Shown: in pieces, positions 1-12,970 of the stretch
Layout: each line of letters opens with the position of its first letter
How positions within the stretch are numbered: position 1 is the first letter of the stretch
NCBI GenBank assembly: GCA_003222135.1
Contig: QHUM01000051.1
Location: forward strand, 1 to 50,565
DNA length: 50,565 bases
Origin: Gemmatimonadota bacterium
GTDB lineage: Bacteria > Gemmatimonadota > Gemmatimonadetes > Gemmatimonadales > GWC2-71-9
Reading direction: 5' to 3'
Position numbers and translations under genes: made by a program
Notes under the pieces: generated by a model
The model's input: the letters and a program-made list of their open reading frames with translations, nothing else
Told to the model about the DNA's origin: nothing
Databases searched by the model: none

Positions 1-84
1 ACGTCCGGCAATCAGACGAGGGTCGAGAGCTTGGCAGTGAGGAATTGCATTGGTGGATGTAAGTGACGCAGGTCCGTCGACTCG

Positions 85-804
85 TCAACCGGGCGCAGCG
101 CCGGCTCGCAGCTGCTCGATCATTCTCACTACGCTGGCGTCCGGGGGAAGATCGAGCTCGGTCCGAAGCAGGTCTGCATGCTGCTGGGCGCACCGAACTG
201 CCGCCGCCCGATCGCCGATCGCCACCCACGCCTTGGCCAGGCGCAGCACCGTGTCCGTATCGTAGGGTTTCAATTCGGCGGCGCGGCGCCACCACTCCAC
301 CGCCTGGTGCTGTGTCGCAGCCGCCGCCGCGAGCAGGCCGAAAGCCTGGGCACATCGTTCCGCGAGGCGGCTGCGCTGGTCGTCAACCCACCGCTCGAAC
401 CCGGGCGCCCCCCGCAGAAAGAAGCCGTCGAGAAACGAGCCCGCGTATAGCCGTATGGCCACCTCGTGGGCACCCGCGTCGAGGGCGTCCTCAAAATCCC
501 ACACATCGGTTGTGATCACTGCCCGATTGAGACGGAGCGTCTTCTTGCCGAGGAACAGGTCCCCGCTGCCGAGGTGGCGTCGCTGGAAATAGACCAGCTG
601 GTTCAACCCGTGGCGCGCCCGCGCGGTGTCGCTCTCGGGCCAGAGATAGGCTTGGACTTTGTCGCGGTTCAGCCCCCGTTCACGCGAGACGGCAAGCAGC
701 GCAAGGAGGGCCAGCCGACGGCGTCGGGTTGCCGACCCGGTCGTCGCGTGACCACCCACCAGAAGGTTCAGGCCGCCAAACGTCAGCAGACGAAGCTGCT
801 CCAT
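85..804 (-). CDS. Short BTAD-family (SARP-like) transcriptional regulator
   Basis: 239 aa starting MEQLRLLTFGGL. The N-terminal ~90 residues resemble the winged-helix part of SARP/BTAD regulators (RRRRLALLALLAVSRERG, then a recognition-helix-like stretch with YLWPES). Residues ~110-235 are helical and TPR-like, as in the bacterial transcriptional activator domain (WVDDQRSRLAERC, then ELKPYDTDTVLRLAKAW). There is no ATPase or sensor domain, so it is much shorter than typical SARP or AfsR proteins. A reading frame continues 26 codons upstream. I chose the ATG at 804 because it overlaps the stop of the upstream barrel gene by one base (TGATG), which suggests translational coupling. It would be a DNA-binding regulator; its target is unknown, and the adjacent barrel/tlpA genes are the obvious guess. 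Confidence 0.75.
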   Translation of the reverse strand: MEQLRLLTFGGLNLLVGGHATTGSATRRRRLALLALLAVSRERGLNRDKVQAYLWPESDTARARHGLNQLVYFQRRHLGSGDLFLGKKTLRLNRAVITTDVWDFEDALDAGAHEVAIRLYAGSFLDGFFLRGAPGFERWVDDQRSRLAERCAQAFGLLAAAAATQHQAVEWWRRAAELKPYDTDTVLRLAKAWVAIGDRAAAVRCAQQHADLLRTELDLPPDASVVRMIEQLRAGAAPG

Positions 805-1880
805 CAGAAGCGGTGCGAATACCCCAGGAAGACCACCGCCTTCGCGAAATCCCCCCCACCGCCCGGCTTGCCCCCTTGCCACTCGAGCGTGTTCCGTAGG
901 CGGTTGGCGTGCACTCTGACGGGTACGCTCAGCGTGAACGCTTCTCGGCCCCGCGCGACGGCCACCCCCGGATCGACGAAGATGACGTAGCCCGGCTGCC
1001 GGAAGCCGTTGTCTCCGCCGCCCACGAGATCGTGGACCGGCAGCCCGTCGATCCGACCTCCGAGGCTCACCGAAATGCCCTCATCCGGCCACAGCGCATA
1101 CGCGAGCCCGAGCCGTCCCGAATAGATATCCGGCACCGACCAGGACGAGTCGCCCGGGAATCTCGCTGCTACGCCGCTGACCGCACGTGGGCTGAGGAGG
1201 TAGGAGCCCGAGACGTATGCAAAGGCCCTGGAGAACACTTTCCGATAGGCCTGCGCCTGCAAGATGATCCCCCAACCCCCATCCCCGGGCTCGATGCCCT
1301 GGTGAGCCGTGAACGGCACTGAACCGGTGGCCGTGTAGTACGGGCTGCTCACCGTATTGCTCCCGGTGGGGGCCTTGACACCGACGCCGAGCGCAACGTT
1401 TCCCTCCGAGTGTGTCGCCGGGTTCTGGAGCCACACACTGCCGACCAAGCTCACGTCACCCGCGCCGGAAGACGATTGGGTGTGCCGAAGCCCATCGGGC
1501 CATATCTTCGCCGAGAACCGGCCGCTGATGAAGGGGACGGTCAGGGCTAGGTTGAATCGCTCGGTGACGGCGAACATGGCGGTGAGATCCACTGTGTGGA
1601 TCGCGAAGTTCAACGGCTCGCCGCCCGGCGCCAGATCAGGACGGCTCTGGGCACCCACGAACCAATCGTCGGCCGCCAGGCGGCGGTATCCGACGCTTAA
1701 CTGCCATCCGTGGCGCTTCAGGTACTGGAACGACTCACCTTGTCCGCCCAAACTGGGCGTTGAGAAGCGTATCGGCTCTCAGCCCTGCGCGAACGACTGT
1801 CTCGGAATGCCAAGGAGCCCGGCCGCGATCGCCAGCCCAGCTACTGTGTGATGCATCCGCACCAATGATGAGAATTGCAT
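804..1880 (-). CDS. Outer-membrane beta-barrel protein, interrupted by an in-frame UGA at codon 34
   Basis: The gene starts at ATG 1880, six bases after a strong GGGAGG ribosome site and 11 bp after the tlpA stop. Codons 1-31 form a clear signal peptide ending SFA. Codon 34 is TGA (1779-1781), and the same frame then runs open to 804 with ~320 residues of alternating-strand, Gly/aromatic-rich sequence ending in ...GYSHRF. A terminal Phe is the usual outer-membrane barrel signature. The pattern resembles MetA-like/transporter barrels (YRRLAADDWFVG, PFISGRF, GVKAPTGS). An internal TTG at 1751 could start translation, but that product would lack a signal peptide and could not reach the outer membrane. 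The TGA may be a nonsense mutation, a sequence error, or a recoded selenocysteine; a stem-loop follows it. Confidence 0.6.
1745..1759 (-). promoter_or_regulatory. SECIS-like stem-loop downstream of the barrel-gene UGA
   Basis: On the minus strand CGCCCA-GTT-TGGGCG gives a perfect 6-bp stem with a 3-nt loop beginning with G. The loop starts 26 nt after the UGA at 1779-1781, inside the distance range usual for bacterial SECIS elements. GC-rich DNA makes such hairpins common, so by itself this is weak evidence. Confidence 0.3.
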
Positions 1881-1891
1881 CTTGAGCCTCC

Positions 1892-2446
1892 CTATCGTGC
1901 CGGTAGAATTGCGGCGAGACCCCGCTCGAGCGTCTCTTTGGTGATGGGGCCGGGGTTGACCACGCGGACGACGCCGTCGGACCCGATAAACACCGACGTC
2001 GGCACACCGATCAAGGCGTACAGCCTGCGCACCCGGCCCTTGTCGTCGAGCAGCACCGGAAACGGCATCTGAAACTCGGCGACGAACTTGCGGACGTCTT
2101 TCATCCCCTCCTGATCCGTCAAATTGATCGCCAGCACCTCGAGCCCAGTCTCCTTGTGCGCCTGGTACGCCGCGACGATGTCCAGCATCTCGCTGCGACA
2201 CGGTTTGCACCAGGATGCCCAGAAGTTGATGAGCACAGGGCGGCCCGCGTAATCTGACAAGCTCGCTCCGGGACCGGCGAGCGTCTTCAATGTGAATTGG
2301 GGGGCCGTGAGTCCCGTGCGGTTACCGGTCTCGAGCGGCGGCGGTGCGGTCCGGTGGAGGTCCACCGGCGTCTGCGCGGGGAGTGGCGCGGCGGCGATGC
2401 CGAGCACCACCACGCTGGTCGGGATGAGCCACGAGCCCAGTACCAT
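1892..2446 (-). CDS. TlpA/ResA-like periplasmic thioredoxin
   Basis: 184 aa. The N-terminus MVLGSWLIPTSVVVLGIAAAPLPAQ is a signal peptide ending in a PAQ-type cleavage site. The rest is a thioredoxin fold of the TlpA/ResA/DsbE class: PQFTLKTLAG, then FWASWCKPCRSEM with the redox pair C80/C83, an INLTDQEG segment and a cis-Pro loop GVPTSVF. Family knowledge suggests reduction of periplasmic disulfides, for example in cytochrome maturation. The frame opens 14 codons earlier, but ATG 2446 is preceded by AGGGGG/CAGGAA and starts the signal peptide, so I prefer it. It is the first gene of a three-gene run with the barrel protein and the BTAD regulator. Confidence 0.85.
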   Translation of the reverse strand: MVLGSWLIPTSVVVLGIAAAPLPAQTPVDLHRTAPPPLETGNRTGLTAPQFTLKTLAGPGASLSDYAGRPVLINFWASWCKPCRSEMLDIVAAYQAHKETGLEVLAINLTDQEGMKDVRKFVAEFQMPFPVLLDDKGRVRRLYALIGVPTSVFIGSDGVVRVVNPGPITKETLERGLAAILPAR

Positions 2447-2614
2447 TTCCTGCGCCCCCTCGTTCTGCACGCCGCACGGCGGAGACACAGAGGCTGAACC
2501 GCCAACTCCAAATCGAGCGTTTCAAGTTGGACCAGCGGCCCAGTCCCGTCAAGAGGTAAGGTCGGTGCGAGAGGTCAACTGGCAGTCATTTTCTGGTCAT
2601 CCGACGGCACGCCC

Positions 2615-3298
2615 CTACAACAATCCCGCTTCCGCAAAGCTCACATAGCGATCGCCCCCCACGATCACGTGGTCGTACACCGGCAGGTCGAGCAGCCGCC
2701 CGGCGTCGACCAGCTGCCGCGTCACCGCCCGGTCGTCCACCGAGGGCGTCGGGTCGCCGCTCGGGTGGTTATGGACGACGATGATGCCGGCCGCAGCCTC
2801 CGCGATGGCTGCCCGGAACACCTCGCGCGGATGGACGAGCGAGCTGTTCAGGATCCCCCGCGTGATCAGCCGATCGCCCAAGATCTGGCTCTGGCTCCCT
2901 AACGCAAGCACGTGGAACTCCTCGACCGCCAGATCGCGCAGTCGCCCGGCATACACACGCTGCACATCCGCGGGCCCGCGGATCCGCTCGGGCGGGGGCT
3001 CCGCCTCAGCGTCGACCCGCCGCCCCAGCTCCAGCGCGGCCGCCACGCGCGCGGCCTTGCCGCGGCCCACGCCCGGGATGCGCGCCAATTCGGCGAGCGG
3101 GCGGCCGCCCAGCCGGCGGAGCGAGCCGTCCACCAGGGCGAGCAGCTCGCCAGCGACCAGCAGCGCATCCCGCCCGGCGCACCCCGTCCCGAGGAGAATC
3201 GCCAGGAGCTCCTGCCCCGTCAGCGCGGCCGGGCCCACCGCCCAGAGCCGCTCGCGGGGGCGGTCGTGCTCGGGGTGCTCGGCGAGGCGCAGCGGCAT
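2615..3298 (-). CDS. radC: RadC-family JAB/MPN+ protein
   Basis: 227 aa, the usual RadC length. The N-terminal half carries a helix-hairpin-helix stretch (ARIPGVGRGKAARVAAALELGRR). The C-terminal half is the JAB/MPN+ metal-binding domain with the RadC signature HNHPSGDPTPS (first His about residue 176) and a downstream Asp. The family was once linked to DNA repair, but its biochemical role is unsettled. It lies downstream of secA on the same strand after an 81-bp gap, so it may have its own promoter or be read from secA. The 168 bp between this gene and tlpA hold no gene that I can see. Confidence 0.95.
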   Translation of the reverse strand: MPLRLAEHPEHDRPRERLWAVGPAALTGQELLAILLGTGCAGRDALLVAGELLALVDGSLRRLGGRPLAELARIPGVGRGKAARVAAALELGRRVDAEAEPPPERIRGPADVQRVYAGRLRDLAVEEFHVLALGSQSQILGDRLITRGILNSSLVHPREVFRAAIAEAAAGIIVVHNHPSGDPTPSVDDRAVTRQLVDAGRLLDLPVYDHVIVGGDRYVSFAEAGLL

Positions 3299-3311
3299 GA
3301 GGGGAAACGTA

Positions 3312-3337
3312 GGTGCCGACTGGAAATATCCAGCACC
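3312..3337. other. Imperfect hairpin between secA and radC
   Basis: GGTGC and TGGA pair with TCCA and GCACC around an AATA loop, with a 4-nt bulge on one side (9 bp in total). On the minus strand it follows secA, but no U-tract follows, so terminator function is doubtful. It could instead act in the radC leader. Confidence 0.3.
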
Positions 3338-3379
3338 GGAAAATTGCGAACTTGCCCTAACGCGCCTTCAATCCACCAT

Positions 3380-6712
<3,333 letters not shown>

Positions 6713-6719
6713 CAGTCCT

Positions 6720-7280
6720 CTAACGATACAACCCGCGCGCGGCGATGTAGTCGCGCACCGCGTCGGGCACCAGATACCGGATGGACCGGCCGCGCCCCAC
6801 CCGCTCCCGCACCAGCGTGGCCGAGATCCCTACGCTCGGCACCTCGAGCACGCGCCCGATCAGCGGGTGGCACGGCACGGCGGCACCGGGGCGCGCGAAC
6901 ACGGCCAGCTCGGCGAGCCCCGGGAGCGCCTCGACCTCGTGCCAGCTCGAGAGCTCCTGCGCCGCGTCCGCCCCCAGGAGTAACGTGAAACGGTTCCCCG
7001 GCTCGCGCCGCGCCAGCGCCTGGAGCGTCCGGACCGTGTAGGACGGCGGGGGAAGCGTGAGCTCGATGCGTTCGACGGCGAGCCGTGGATTGCCCGCGAC
7101 GGCGAGGTCGAGCATCTCGGCGCGCTGCTCGGGCGTCGCGCCATGCGCGGCCCGCTTGAACGGCTGTTCGCGCGCCGGCACGAACCGCACAGTCGTGCCG
7201 AGTTGCTCGGCCGCCGCCTCCGCCACGATGAGATGCCCGAGGTGCACCGGGTCGAATGAGCCGCCGAACAGGACCTCCAC
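6720..7280 (-). CDS. nadD: Nicotinate-nucleotide adenylyltransferase NadD
   Basis: 186 aa with a GTG start. It adenylates nicotinate mononucleotide to deamido-NAD in NAD synthesis. The nucleotidyltransferase signature [12 protein letters not shown] lies at residues 6-17, and the second motif [10 protein letters not shown] near the C-terminus is the SxxxxR phosphate-binding element. The length matches the family. It is 6 bp after bamD and 7 bp before secA, so the three are probably co-transcribed. Confidence 0.95.
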   Translation of the reverse strand: MEVLFGGSFDPVHLGHLIVAEAAAEQLGTTVRFVPAREQPFKRAAHGATPEQRAEMLDLAVAGNPRLAVERIELTLPPPSYTVRTLQALARREPGNRFTLLLGADAAQELSSWHEVEALPGLAELAVFARPGAAVPCHPLIGRVLEVPSVGISATLVRERVGRGRSIRYLVPDAVRDYIAARGLYR

Positions 7281-7286
7281 GCGGGC

Positions 7287-8057
7287 TCAGGACGGTGCGG
7301 GCGTAGACGCCGTCCCGACGCTCGTGTCGGCCGGGCAGGTCTGCTCCAAACCGTCCGCATGCGGATAGAAGCGGCGCAGGTGGGAGCAAGTCTCCTTCAA
7401 TTCGTCCGTGTACTTGATCGCTCGATAGATCTCGACCAGACGCATCAGCGCGTCCGGCACCCGGGACGTGCCGGGGTAGCTCGCAATGACGTCCTTGAAA
7501 TAGATGATGGCCGAATCGTAGGCGTGCACCCCGAAGTGCTTCAGATAGAACATCCCGTTCTTGTAGTCCTTCTCCGCGAACCACTCCCGCAACTGTTGCA
7601 CATGCAGCTGGGCACGCGCCGCCGCCGTCGTGCCAGGATAACGGCCGGCAAGCTCCTGGTAGATCGCGAGCGCCGACTGGCCGTACGTGGGATCGAGTTC
7701 GGGACGCCGCCACAGACGCAAGTTGGCGTCGCCCGCTCGCAGCAGCGCGAGGGGCGCGTACTCACTGGTGGGATATTGGTCCGCCACCTGGCGGAACTCG
7801 TGGGCGGCCTGGACCTTGTCCCCGGTCTGGAAGTAGCACTCCGCCAGATAGTAGTGCACCTCCGCCAGCTCCGGCTGCGTGGGCCCGAGCTCGAACGTCA
7901 GGCGCCGCAGGGACACCGACGCATGCGTACAATCGCCGCTGTGAAACTGCCGGCGCGCGCGCGCCAGCTCGACGTCGGGCTGCGACGCCGGCGTCAGCTT
8001 CGGCCCCTGACCACACGCCGCGAGGCCGGCCAAGGCGATCAAGCAGAGTCGGGTCAT
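7287..8057 (-). CDS. bamD: BamD-like outer-membrane assembly lipoprotein
   Basis: 256 aa. The start MTRLCLIALAGLAACG is a lipoprotein signal with lipobox LAAC. It is followed by TPR-type helical repeats typical of BamD/YfiO (HYYLAECYFQTGDKVQAAHEFRQVADQYP, then QLHVQQLREWFAEKDYKNGMFYLK and YFKDVIASYPGTS). In the BAM complex this protein helps insert beta-barrels. The frame is open 133 codons further upstream, but only the ATG at 8057 gives a lipoprotein signal. It lies 17 bp downstream of a second TPR lipoprotein. The family call is firm. Function as the true BamD rather than a paralogous outer-membrane lipoprotein is inferred. Confidence 0.88.
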   Translation of the reverse strand: MTRLCLIALAGLAACGQGPKLTPASQPDVELARARRQFHSGDCTHASVSLRRLTFELGPTQPELAEVHYYLAECYFQTGDKVQAAHEFRQVADQYPTSEYAPLALLRAGDANLRLWRRPELDPTYGQSALAIYQELAGRYPGTTAAARAQLHVQQLREWFAEKDYKNGMFYLKHFGVHAYDSAIIYFKDVIASYPGTSRVPDALMRLVEIYRAIKYTDELKETCSHLRRFYPHADGLEQTCPADTSVGTASTPAPS

Positions 8058-8074
8058 CGTCCTCACGGCTTCTG

Positions 8075-8992
8075 CTACGGTTTCGGGGGGGTGGTCGACG
8101 GCGCGTCGGCCTTCCCCAGCGCGTTGATCTTCTCGTGCGCCCGCTGCGACAGGGTGTCCCCTGACCGGCCGCCCGACAGCACCTGCTGGTAGTTGTCGAG
8201 CGCGTCCGGGATATCCCCTTGCGCGAGCTTCACGTCGCCGAGGCCAAGGAACGCTCCGCGCACCACTTCCGGGGGTGACCCCGGCGCTGAGGCGCGCCGA
8301 AACCAGTCCTCGGCGTCGGTGGGCTTGCCGTCGGCGAGCAGGCGCTGGCCCTCGACCAGGGCGCACAGCCCCAGCCCTTCGCGCGCCCCTTCGGTGACGG
8401 CGGGCTCGTGCTGGCGGCGGATCACGCTCTCGAACACCGGCACGGCGGTGCTGCACGCCCGCGCCCGCACGGCGGCCATGCCGTACACGAAGAGCAGAGA
8501 ATCCGCGCTGCGCCCGTTCCCCGCCGCGGCCACGGCGCTCGGCAGCAGCGCGAGCGCCGCACCCGTGTCACCGCGCTGCGCGGCATCCAAGGCGGCGAGC
8601 CGGGTGTACTTGCCCAGCGGCCGGCTCGGCGACACCGTGCGCAGCCCCTGGAGCGCATTCGCCGCCGCGTTGCGGTCGTTCGCCGTGAGTGCGGCGCGGA
8701 CCAGCCGCTCGAGGCCATCGGCGGCTTCCGGAGCGCGCGAGCGGTCGTTCTGTCCCAGGGCGACGTACTGCGCGACGGCCAGGGCATACTCGCCGGTGTG
8801 CAGCGCCGCGGCGCCCGACTTGGCGGACAGGTCCGCGCTCCCCGGGTGCGCCTTCAGTCCCAGCTGGTACTCCGCCAACGCATTGCGGTACTCTCCCGCC
8901 GCGTAGGCGCGGTCGCCCAGCTCTTCATGATCGGCCGCACTGCGCGAGCAGGCCCACACCAGTACGAGGCCCGCGACCCCCAATGGTCTCAC
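8075..8992 (-). CDS. TPR-repeat lipoprotein, function unknown
   Basis: 305 aa. The GTG start at 8992 gives a short signal (MRPLGVAGLVLVWACS) with a lipobox-like VWAC. The mature part consists of TPR helices (ELGDRAYAAGEYRNALAEYQLGLKAHPG near the start, GLGDVKLAQGDIPDALDNYQQVL near the end) and a Pro/Thr tail. The start codon overlaps the upstream stop as GTGA, which decides the start over the longer upstream frame. Its position between another TPR gene and bamD suggests an envelope scaffold, but nothing in the sequence gives a specific role. Confidence 0.8.
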   Translation of the reverse strand: MRPLGVAGLVLVWACSRSAADHEELGDRAYAAGEYRNALAEYQLGLKAHPGSADLSAKSGAAALHTGEYALAVAQYVALGQNDRSRAPEAADGLERLVRAALTANDRNAAANALQGLRTVSPSRPLGKYTRLAALDAAQRGDTGAALALLPSAVAAAGNGRSADSLLFVYGMAAVRARACSTAVPVFESVIRRQHEPAVTEGAREGLGLCALVEGQRLLADGKPTDAEDWFRRASAPGSPPEVVRGAFLGLGDVKLAQGDIPDALDNYQQVLSGGRSGDTLSQRAHEKINALGKADAPSTTPPKP

Positions 8993-9786
8993 GGCTTCTT
9001 CCTCTTGCCTCCCTTGCCCTTCCCGACAGGAGGGGGCGCGTCCGAGGACGCGGGATCGCCGGCGCCCACCGGCGCCACCCCTGTGTCGTTGCGAGCCAAC
9101 ATGGCGAGATACGCCTCCACGCGGGGATCCTCCGGCCGCCGCTCGCGGCACGCTTCCCACACCTGCTTCGCCCCGAGCCCGTCGCCCGCGAGGTAGCACG
9201 CCAGCCCCAGCATCGCGGCGGCATCCAAGTACGTCGGGCGCGCCCGCACGATGATCTCGAAGTGGTCCCGGGCGTCGAGGGCGCGGCCCGCGTGCAGCAG
9301 CATCCGCCCCAGCTTATACCGCAGGTCGTGAAACGCGGGTCCGAGGGCGAGTGCCGCGTGATACTGGTCGATCGCCTGCGACAGCGCCCCGGCCTCGTCG
9401 TAGGCGTCGCCCAGCGCGGCGTGCTGGTTGGCGAGCTTGGCCGCCACATGGGCGGGCAGGCCCTGGCGCGACTCGCCGCCCACCTGGGCCGCCCGCCGGA
9501 ACGCCGCGTCCGCCTCGGCCTCGCGCCCCAGCTCGTTCAGCACGATGGCCCGATGAACGAGCGCCTCGACGTAGCGGGCATTCAGCGCCAGCGCCCGGTC
9601 GAGCTGGGCGAGGGCCTGCGCCTGTTGGCCGACGAGCGAGTAGGACAATCCGAGAAGGTGATGCGCGTCGGCGAACGCCCGCCCGCTGGCGACGACCTCC
9701 TCCAACAGGTGGATCGCGCCGTAGTAGTCCTGGAGCTCGAAGCGCTCGCGGGCCTGGGCCACGAGGTGCTCAGGACTGACGTCCAT
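8989..9786 (-). CDS. Cytoplasmic TPR-repeat protein
   Basis: 265 aa with no signal peptide. At least five TPR units are visible, for example DAHHLLGLSYSLVGQQAQAL, EALVHRAIVLNELGREAEA and LRYKLGRMLLHAGRALDA. The C-terminal ~30 residues are low-complexity and end in a basic Lys/Gly tail (GKGKGGKRKKP). It overlaps the preceding epimerase gene by 17 bp and the next lipoprotein gene by 4 bp. Probably a protein-interaction scaffold; no enzymatic motif is visible. Confidence 0.8.
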   Translation of the reverse strand: MDVSPEHLVAQARERFELQDYYGAIHLLEEVVASGRAFADAHHLLGLSYSLVGQQAQALAQLDRALALNARYVEALVHRAIVLNELGREAEADAAFRRAAQVGGESRQGLPAHVAAKLANQHAALGDAYDEAGALSQAIDQYHAALALGPAFHDLRYKLGRMLLHAGRALDARDHFEIIVRARPTYLDAAAMLGLACYLAGDGLGAKQVWEACRERRPEDPRVEAYLAMLARNDTGVAPVGAGDPASSDAPPPVGKGKGGKRKKP

Positions 9787-10738
9787 GGACCTCCTCGTAC
9801 CAGCGCACGAAGTGTGGGATCCCCTCCTCGATGCCGACCTTGGGCCGGTAGTCGAGCTCGCGCTCCGCGCGCCGCAGGTCGGCCGCCGTCAGCCGCACGT
9901 CCCCCGGCTGGTCGGCGTGTCGCTCGATGCGTACGCTCCGCCCCAGGGTCCGCCCGATCAGCTCGATCAGCCGGTCCAGCCGCACCCGCGCACCGCCACC
10001 GATGTTGAGCGGTTCGGCGCGCCCGCCCGCGCGCGGACGGCCGGTCCACTCCACGGCGGAAAGGACGCCGGCCACGCAGTCCGTAATATAGGTATAGTCG
10101 CGCTCGCTCGACCCGTCGCCGTGCATCCGCACCGGTTGGCCCTGAGCGATCAGGCTCGTGAAGCGATGGATCGCGAGATCGGGGCGTTGGCGTGGGCCGT
10201 ACACCGTGAAGAAGCGCAGGCAGGCGATCTGCATGCCGTACAGGTGGGCGAACGCGTGCGCCATGAGCTCTCCGGCGCGTTTACTCGCGGCGTACGGCGA
10301 GATCGGCCAGACCGCCGCCGCGTCCTCCGCGAACGGCGCGGGCGTCGCGTCGCCGTACACCGACGACGACGACCCGAACACGACCCTGCCGATCCCGGCG
10401 CGCCGCGCCGCTTCGAACACGCGGACCGTCCCGGTCACGTTCGCTTCACTGTAGGAGGCCGGATTCTCGAGCGAGGGCCGCACACCCGGCTTGGCGGCCA
10501 GATGCAGCACGACCGCCATCCGCTCGACCGGCAGCGGGTCGTGGGCCACATCCGCTTCGAGGAAGCGGAACCGCCGCTCGCGCAGGAGGTCGGCGAGGTT
10601 GTGCTCCTTCATCGCGCGCGGGTAAAAGGGGTCGAAGTTGTCGACCCCGACGACCTCGTCGCCCCGTCTGATGAGCGCTTCGCACACGTGGGAGCCGATG
10701 AACCCTGCGGCCCCGGTCACCAGGATCCGCAGGCTCAC
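9770..10738 (-). CDS. Extended-SDR nucleotide-sugar epimerase, probably UDP-glucuronate 4-epimerase
   Basis: 322 aa. The Rossmann motif [11 protein letters not shown] is at the N-terminus, with catalytic Ser in FGSSSSVYG and Tyr/Lys in [24 protein letters not shown] and [13 protein letters not shown] match the UDP-GlcA 4-epimerase/WbpP-like subgroup. The substrate is inferred: UDP-glucuronate is made by the ugd product encoded two genes upstream. It overlaps the preceding decarboxylase gene by 4 bp (ATGA). A UDP-GlcNAc/UDP-Glc 4-epimerase is the main alternative. Confidence 0.85.
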   Translation of the reverse strand: MSLRILVTGAAGFIGSHVCEALIRRGDEVVGVDNFDPFYPRAMKEHNLADLLRERRFRFLEADVAHDPLPVERMAVVLHLAAKPGVRPSLENPASYSEANVTGTVRVFEAARRAGIGRVVFGSSSSVYGDATPAPFAEDAAAVWPISPYAASKRAGELMAHAFAHLYGMQIACLRFFTVYGPRQRPDLAIHRFTSLIAQGQPVRMHGDGSSERDYTYITDCVAGVLSAVEWTGRPRAGGRAEPLNIGGGARVRLDRLIELIGRTLGRSVRIERHADQPGDVRLTAADLRRAERELDYRPKVGIEEGIPHFVRWYEEVHGRQS

Positions 10739-11670
10739 TTGCAGACGAGCGTGCGGAAGTACTCGATGGTGTGCCCCAGCCCCTGGTCGAGGGAGACTTG
10801 GGGCTCCCAGCCCAGGGTCGCACGCGCGCGTGCGATGTCCGGCTGGCGGACCTTGGGGTCATCGACGGGGAGCGGCCGCTCCACGATCGGGCTGCGGCTG
10901 CCGGTGTGCCGCAGGACCAGCTCGGCGAGCTGCCGCACGGTGAACTCATTCGGATTGCCGATGTTGGTAGGGTCGGCATCGCCCCGCTCGAACAGCCGAA
11001 CGATCCCGTCGATCAGGTCGTTCACGTAACAGAACGAGCGCGTCTGCGAGCCATCGCCGTACACGGTGAGCGGCTCGCCCCGCAACGCCTGCACGATGAA
11101 GTTCGACACGACCCGGCCGTCGTTGGGTCGCATGCGCGGGCCGTAGGTATTGAAGATCCGCACGATGCGCGTATCGAGCCCGTGGTAGCGGTGGTAGGCC
11201 GTGGTGATGGCCTCGGCGAAGCGCTTGGCCTCGTCGTAAACCCCGCGCGGGCCCACGGGGTTCACGTGACCCCAGTAGCTCTCGGGTTGCGGATGCACCA
11301 GCGGGTCGCCGTACACTTCGGAGGTCGAGGCGAGCAGAAAGCGGGCCCGCTTCGCCTTGGCAAGGCCCAGCGCCTTATGCGTGCCGAGCGAGCCGACCTT
11401 TAGAGTCTGGATCGGCAGCTCGAGGTAGTCGACCGGGCTGGCAGGGCTGGCGAAGTGGAGCACGCCGTCGAGCGGCCCCTGAAGCTCGATGAAGTTGGTG
11501 ACGTCGTGCAGCACGAACTGAAAATCGCGCTGGTCCCGCAGGTGGGCGATGTTGTCCGGGGCACCGGTGACGAAGTTGTCCATCCCCACGACGCGATGGC
11601 CCAGCGCAAGCAACCGGTCGCACAGGTGCGAGCCGAGGAATCCCGCGGCCCCCGTTACGAGGACGCGCAT
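10735..11670 (-). CDS. UDP-glucuronate decarboxylase (UDP-xylose synthase)
   Basis: 311 aa, an extended SDR with [15 protein letters not shown], catalytic Thr/Ser in [11 protein letters not shown] and Tyr/Lys in YDEAKRFAE. The stretches [34 protein letters not shown] and [10 protein letters not shown] are typical of UXS/UDP-GlcA decarboxylases, which oxidise, decarboxylate and reduce UDP-GlcA to UDP-xylose. The frame is open upstream, but ATG 11670 begins the dinucleotide fold directly and overlaps ugd by 16 bp. With ugd it forms a UDP-Glc to UDP-GlcA to UDP-Xyl route. Confidence 0.9.
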   Translation of the reverse strand: MRVLVTGAAGFLGSHLCDRLLALGHRVVGMDNFVTGAPDNIAHLRDQRDFQFVLHDVTNFIELQGPLDGVLHFASPASPVDYLELPIQTLKVGSLGTHKALGLAKAKRARFLLASTSEVYGDPLVHPQPESYWGHVNPVGPRGVYDEAKRFAEAITTAYHRYHGLDTRIVRIFNTYGPRMRPNDGRVVSNFIVQALRGEPLTVYGDGSQTRSFCYVNDLIDGIVRLFERGDADPTNIGNPNEFTVRQLAELVLRHTGSRSPIVERPLPVDDPKVRQPDIARARATLGWEPQVSLDQGLGHTIEYFRTLVCK

Positions 11671-12970
11671 GCCAGCGGGCGACCGATGCTGTCGTAGGTG
11701 AACCCCAGCCGGGCGAGGCGCGCCGGATCGTAGAGATTCCGGCCGTCGACGATCAGGGGCCGGGTGAGTAATTGCTTCATCTTTGCGAAGTCTGGATTCC
11801 GATACTCGAGCCACTCGGTGACGATGGCCAGCGCCGCGGCGTCCGGCAGGGCGTCGTACGCCTGCGCGGCGTAGGTCACCCGATCGCCGAGGTAGCGGCG
11901 CGCCGTTTCGAGCGCCGCGGGGTCGTGGACGCGCACCTTCGCCCCGGCGCACAACAGCTCCTCCACCAGGACGAGCGCCGGGCTCTCACGCACATCGTCG
12001 GTTTCCGCCTTGAAGGCGAGTCCCCAGATCGCGAACGTCTGGCCCTTCAGGTTGCCGTCGAAGTGGCGCTGCAGCTTTTCGAACAGCACCCGCTTCTGCC
12101 GTTCGTTGGCGAGCTCGACGGCGTCGAGCAGGTCGAGCGGCACGCCTTTCGTCGCGGCCGTGCGCATCAATGCTTTGACGTCCTTGGGGAAGCAGGAGCC
12201 GCCGTAGCCCGGTCCGGGGAACAAAAAGGCGGAGCCGATCCGCCGGTCCGTGCCGATACCCTTGCGGACGTGGGTCACGTCCGCCCCGACGGTCTCGCAC
12301 AAGCGCGCGATCTGGTTCATGAACGAGATGCGGGTCGCGAGCATCGCGTTGGCCGCGTATTTCGTCATCTCCGCCGAGGGGATGTCCATGAAGATGATCG
12401 GGTTTCCCGTGCGCACGAACGGGGCGTACAGCTCGCCGATCACTTGGGCCGCCTCCGGGGAATCGACCCCCACGATCACGCGGTCCGGCTTCATGAAATC
12501 TTCGACCGCGGCGCCTTCCTTCAGGAACTCGGGGTTGGAGCACACGCGGAACGGCACGCTCGTGTGCTTCGCGACCTCCGCCCGCACCAGCTCCGACGTG
12601 CCGACCGGTACGGTGCTCTTGGTGACGACGATCTTCGAGCGATTCATGTGCCGACCGATGGCCCGGGCCACGTCCAGCACGTGCTGGAGGTCCGCAGAGC
12701 CGTCCTCGTCGGGCGGGGTGCCGACCGCGATGAAGACGATATCCGAGCGCTCGATCGCCCCAGGCACGTCGGTCGTGAACTGGAGGCGGCCGCCGCGCTG
12801 GTTGCGCGTCACCAAGGGCTCGAGCCCCGGCTCGTAGATCGGCAGTTGGTTCTGGCGCAGCTGTCCGATCTTACCCTCGTCGACGTCGGCGCAGATCACA
12901 TCGTTGCCGGTCTCGGCGAGACACGCCCCCACCACGAGCCCCACGTACCCGGTGCCGATGACGGCGACGT

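Noticed and set aside
1..84. Left edge of the window, downstream of the BTAD gene
   Set aside because: No gene end, hairpin or repeat could be supported in these 84 bases.
2524..2552. TTGACG and CAACTT with a 17-bp spacer upstream of tlpA as a promoter
   Set aside because: The -10 matches the consensus at only two of six positions, so it is too weak to annotate.
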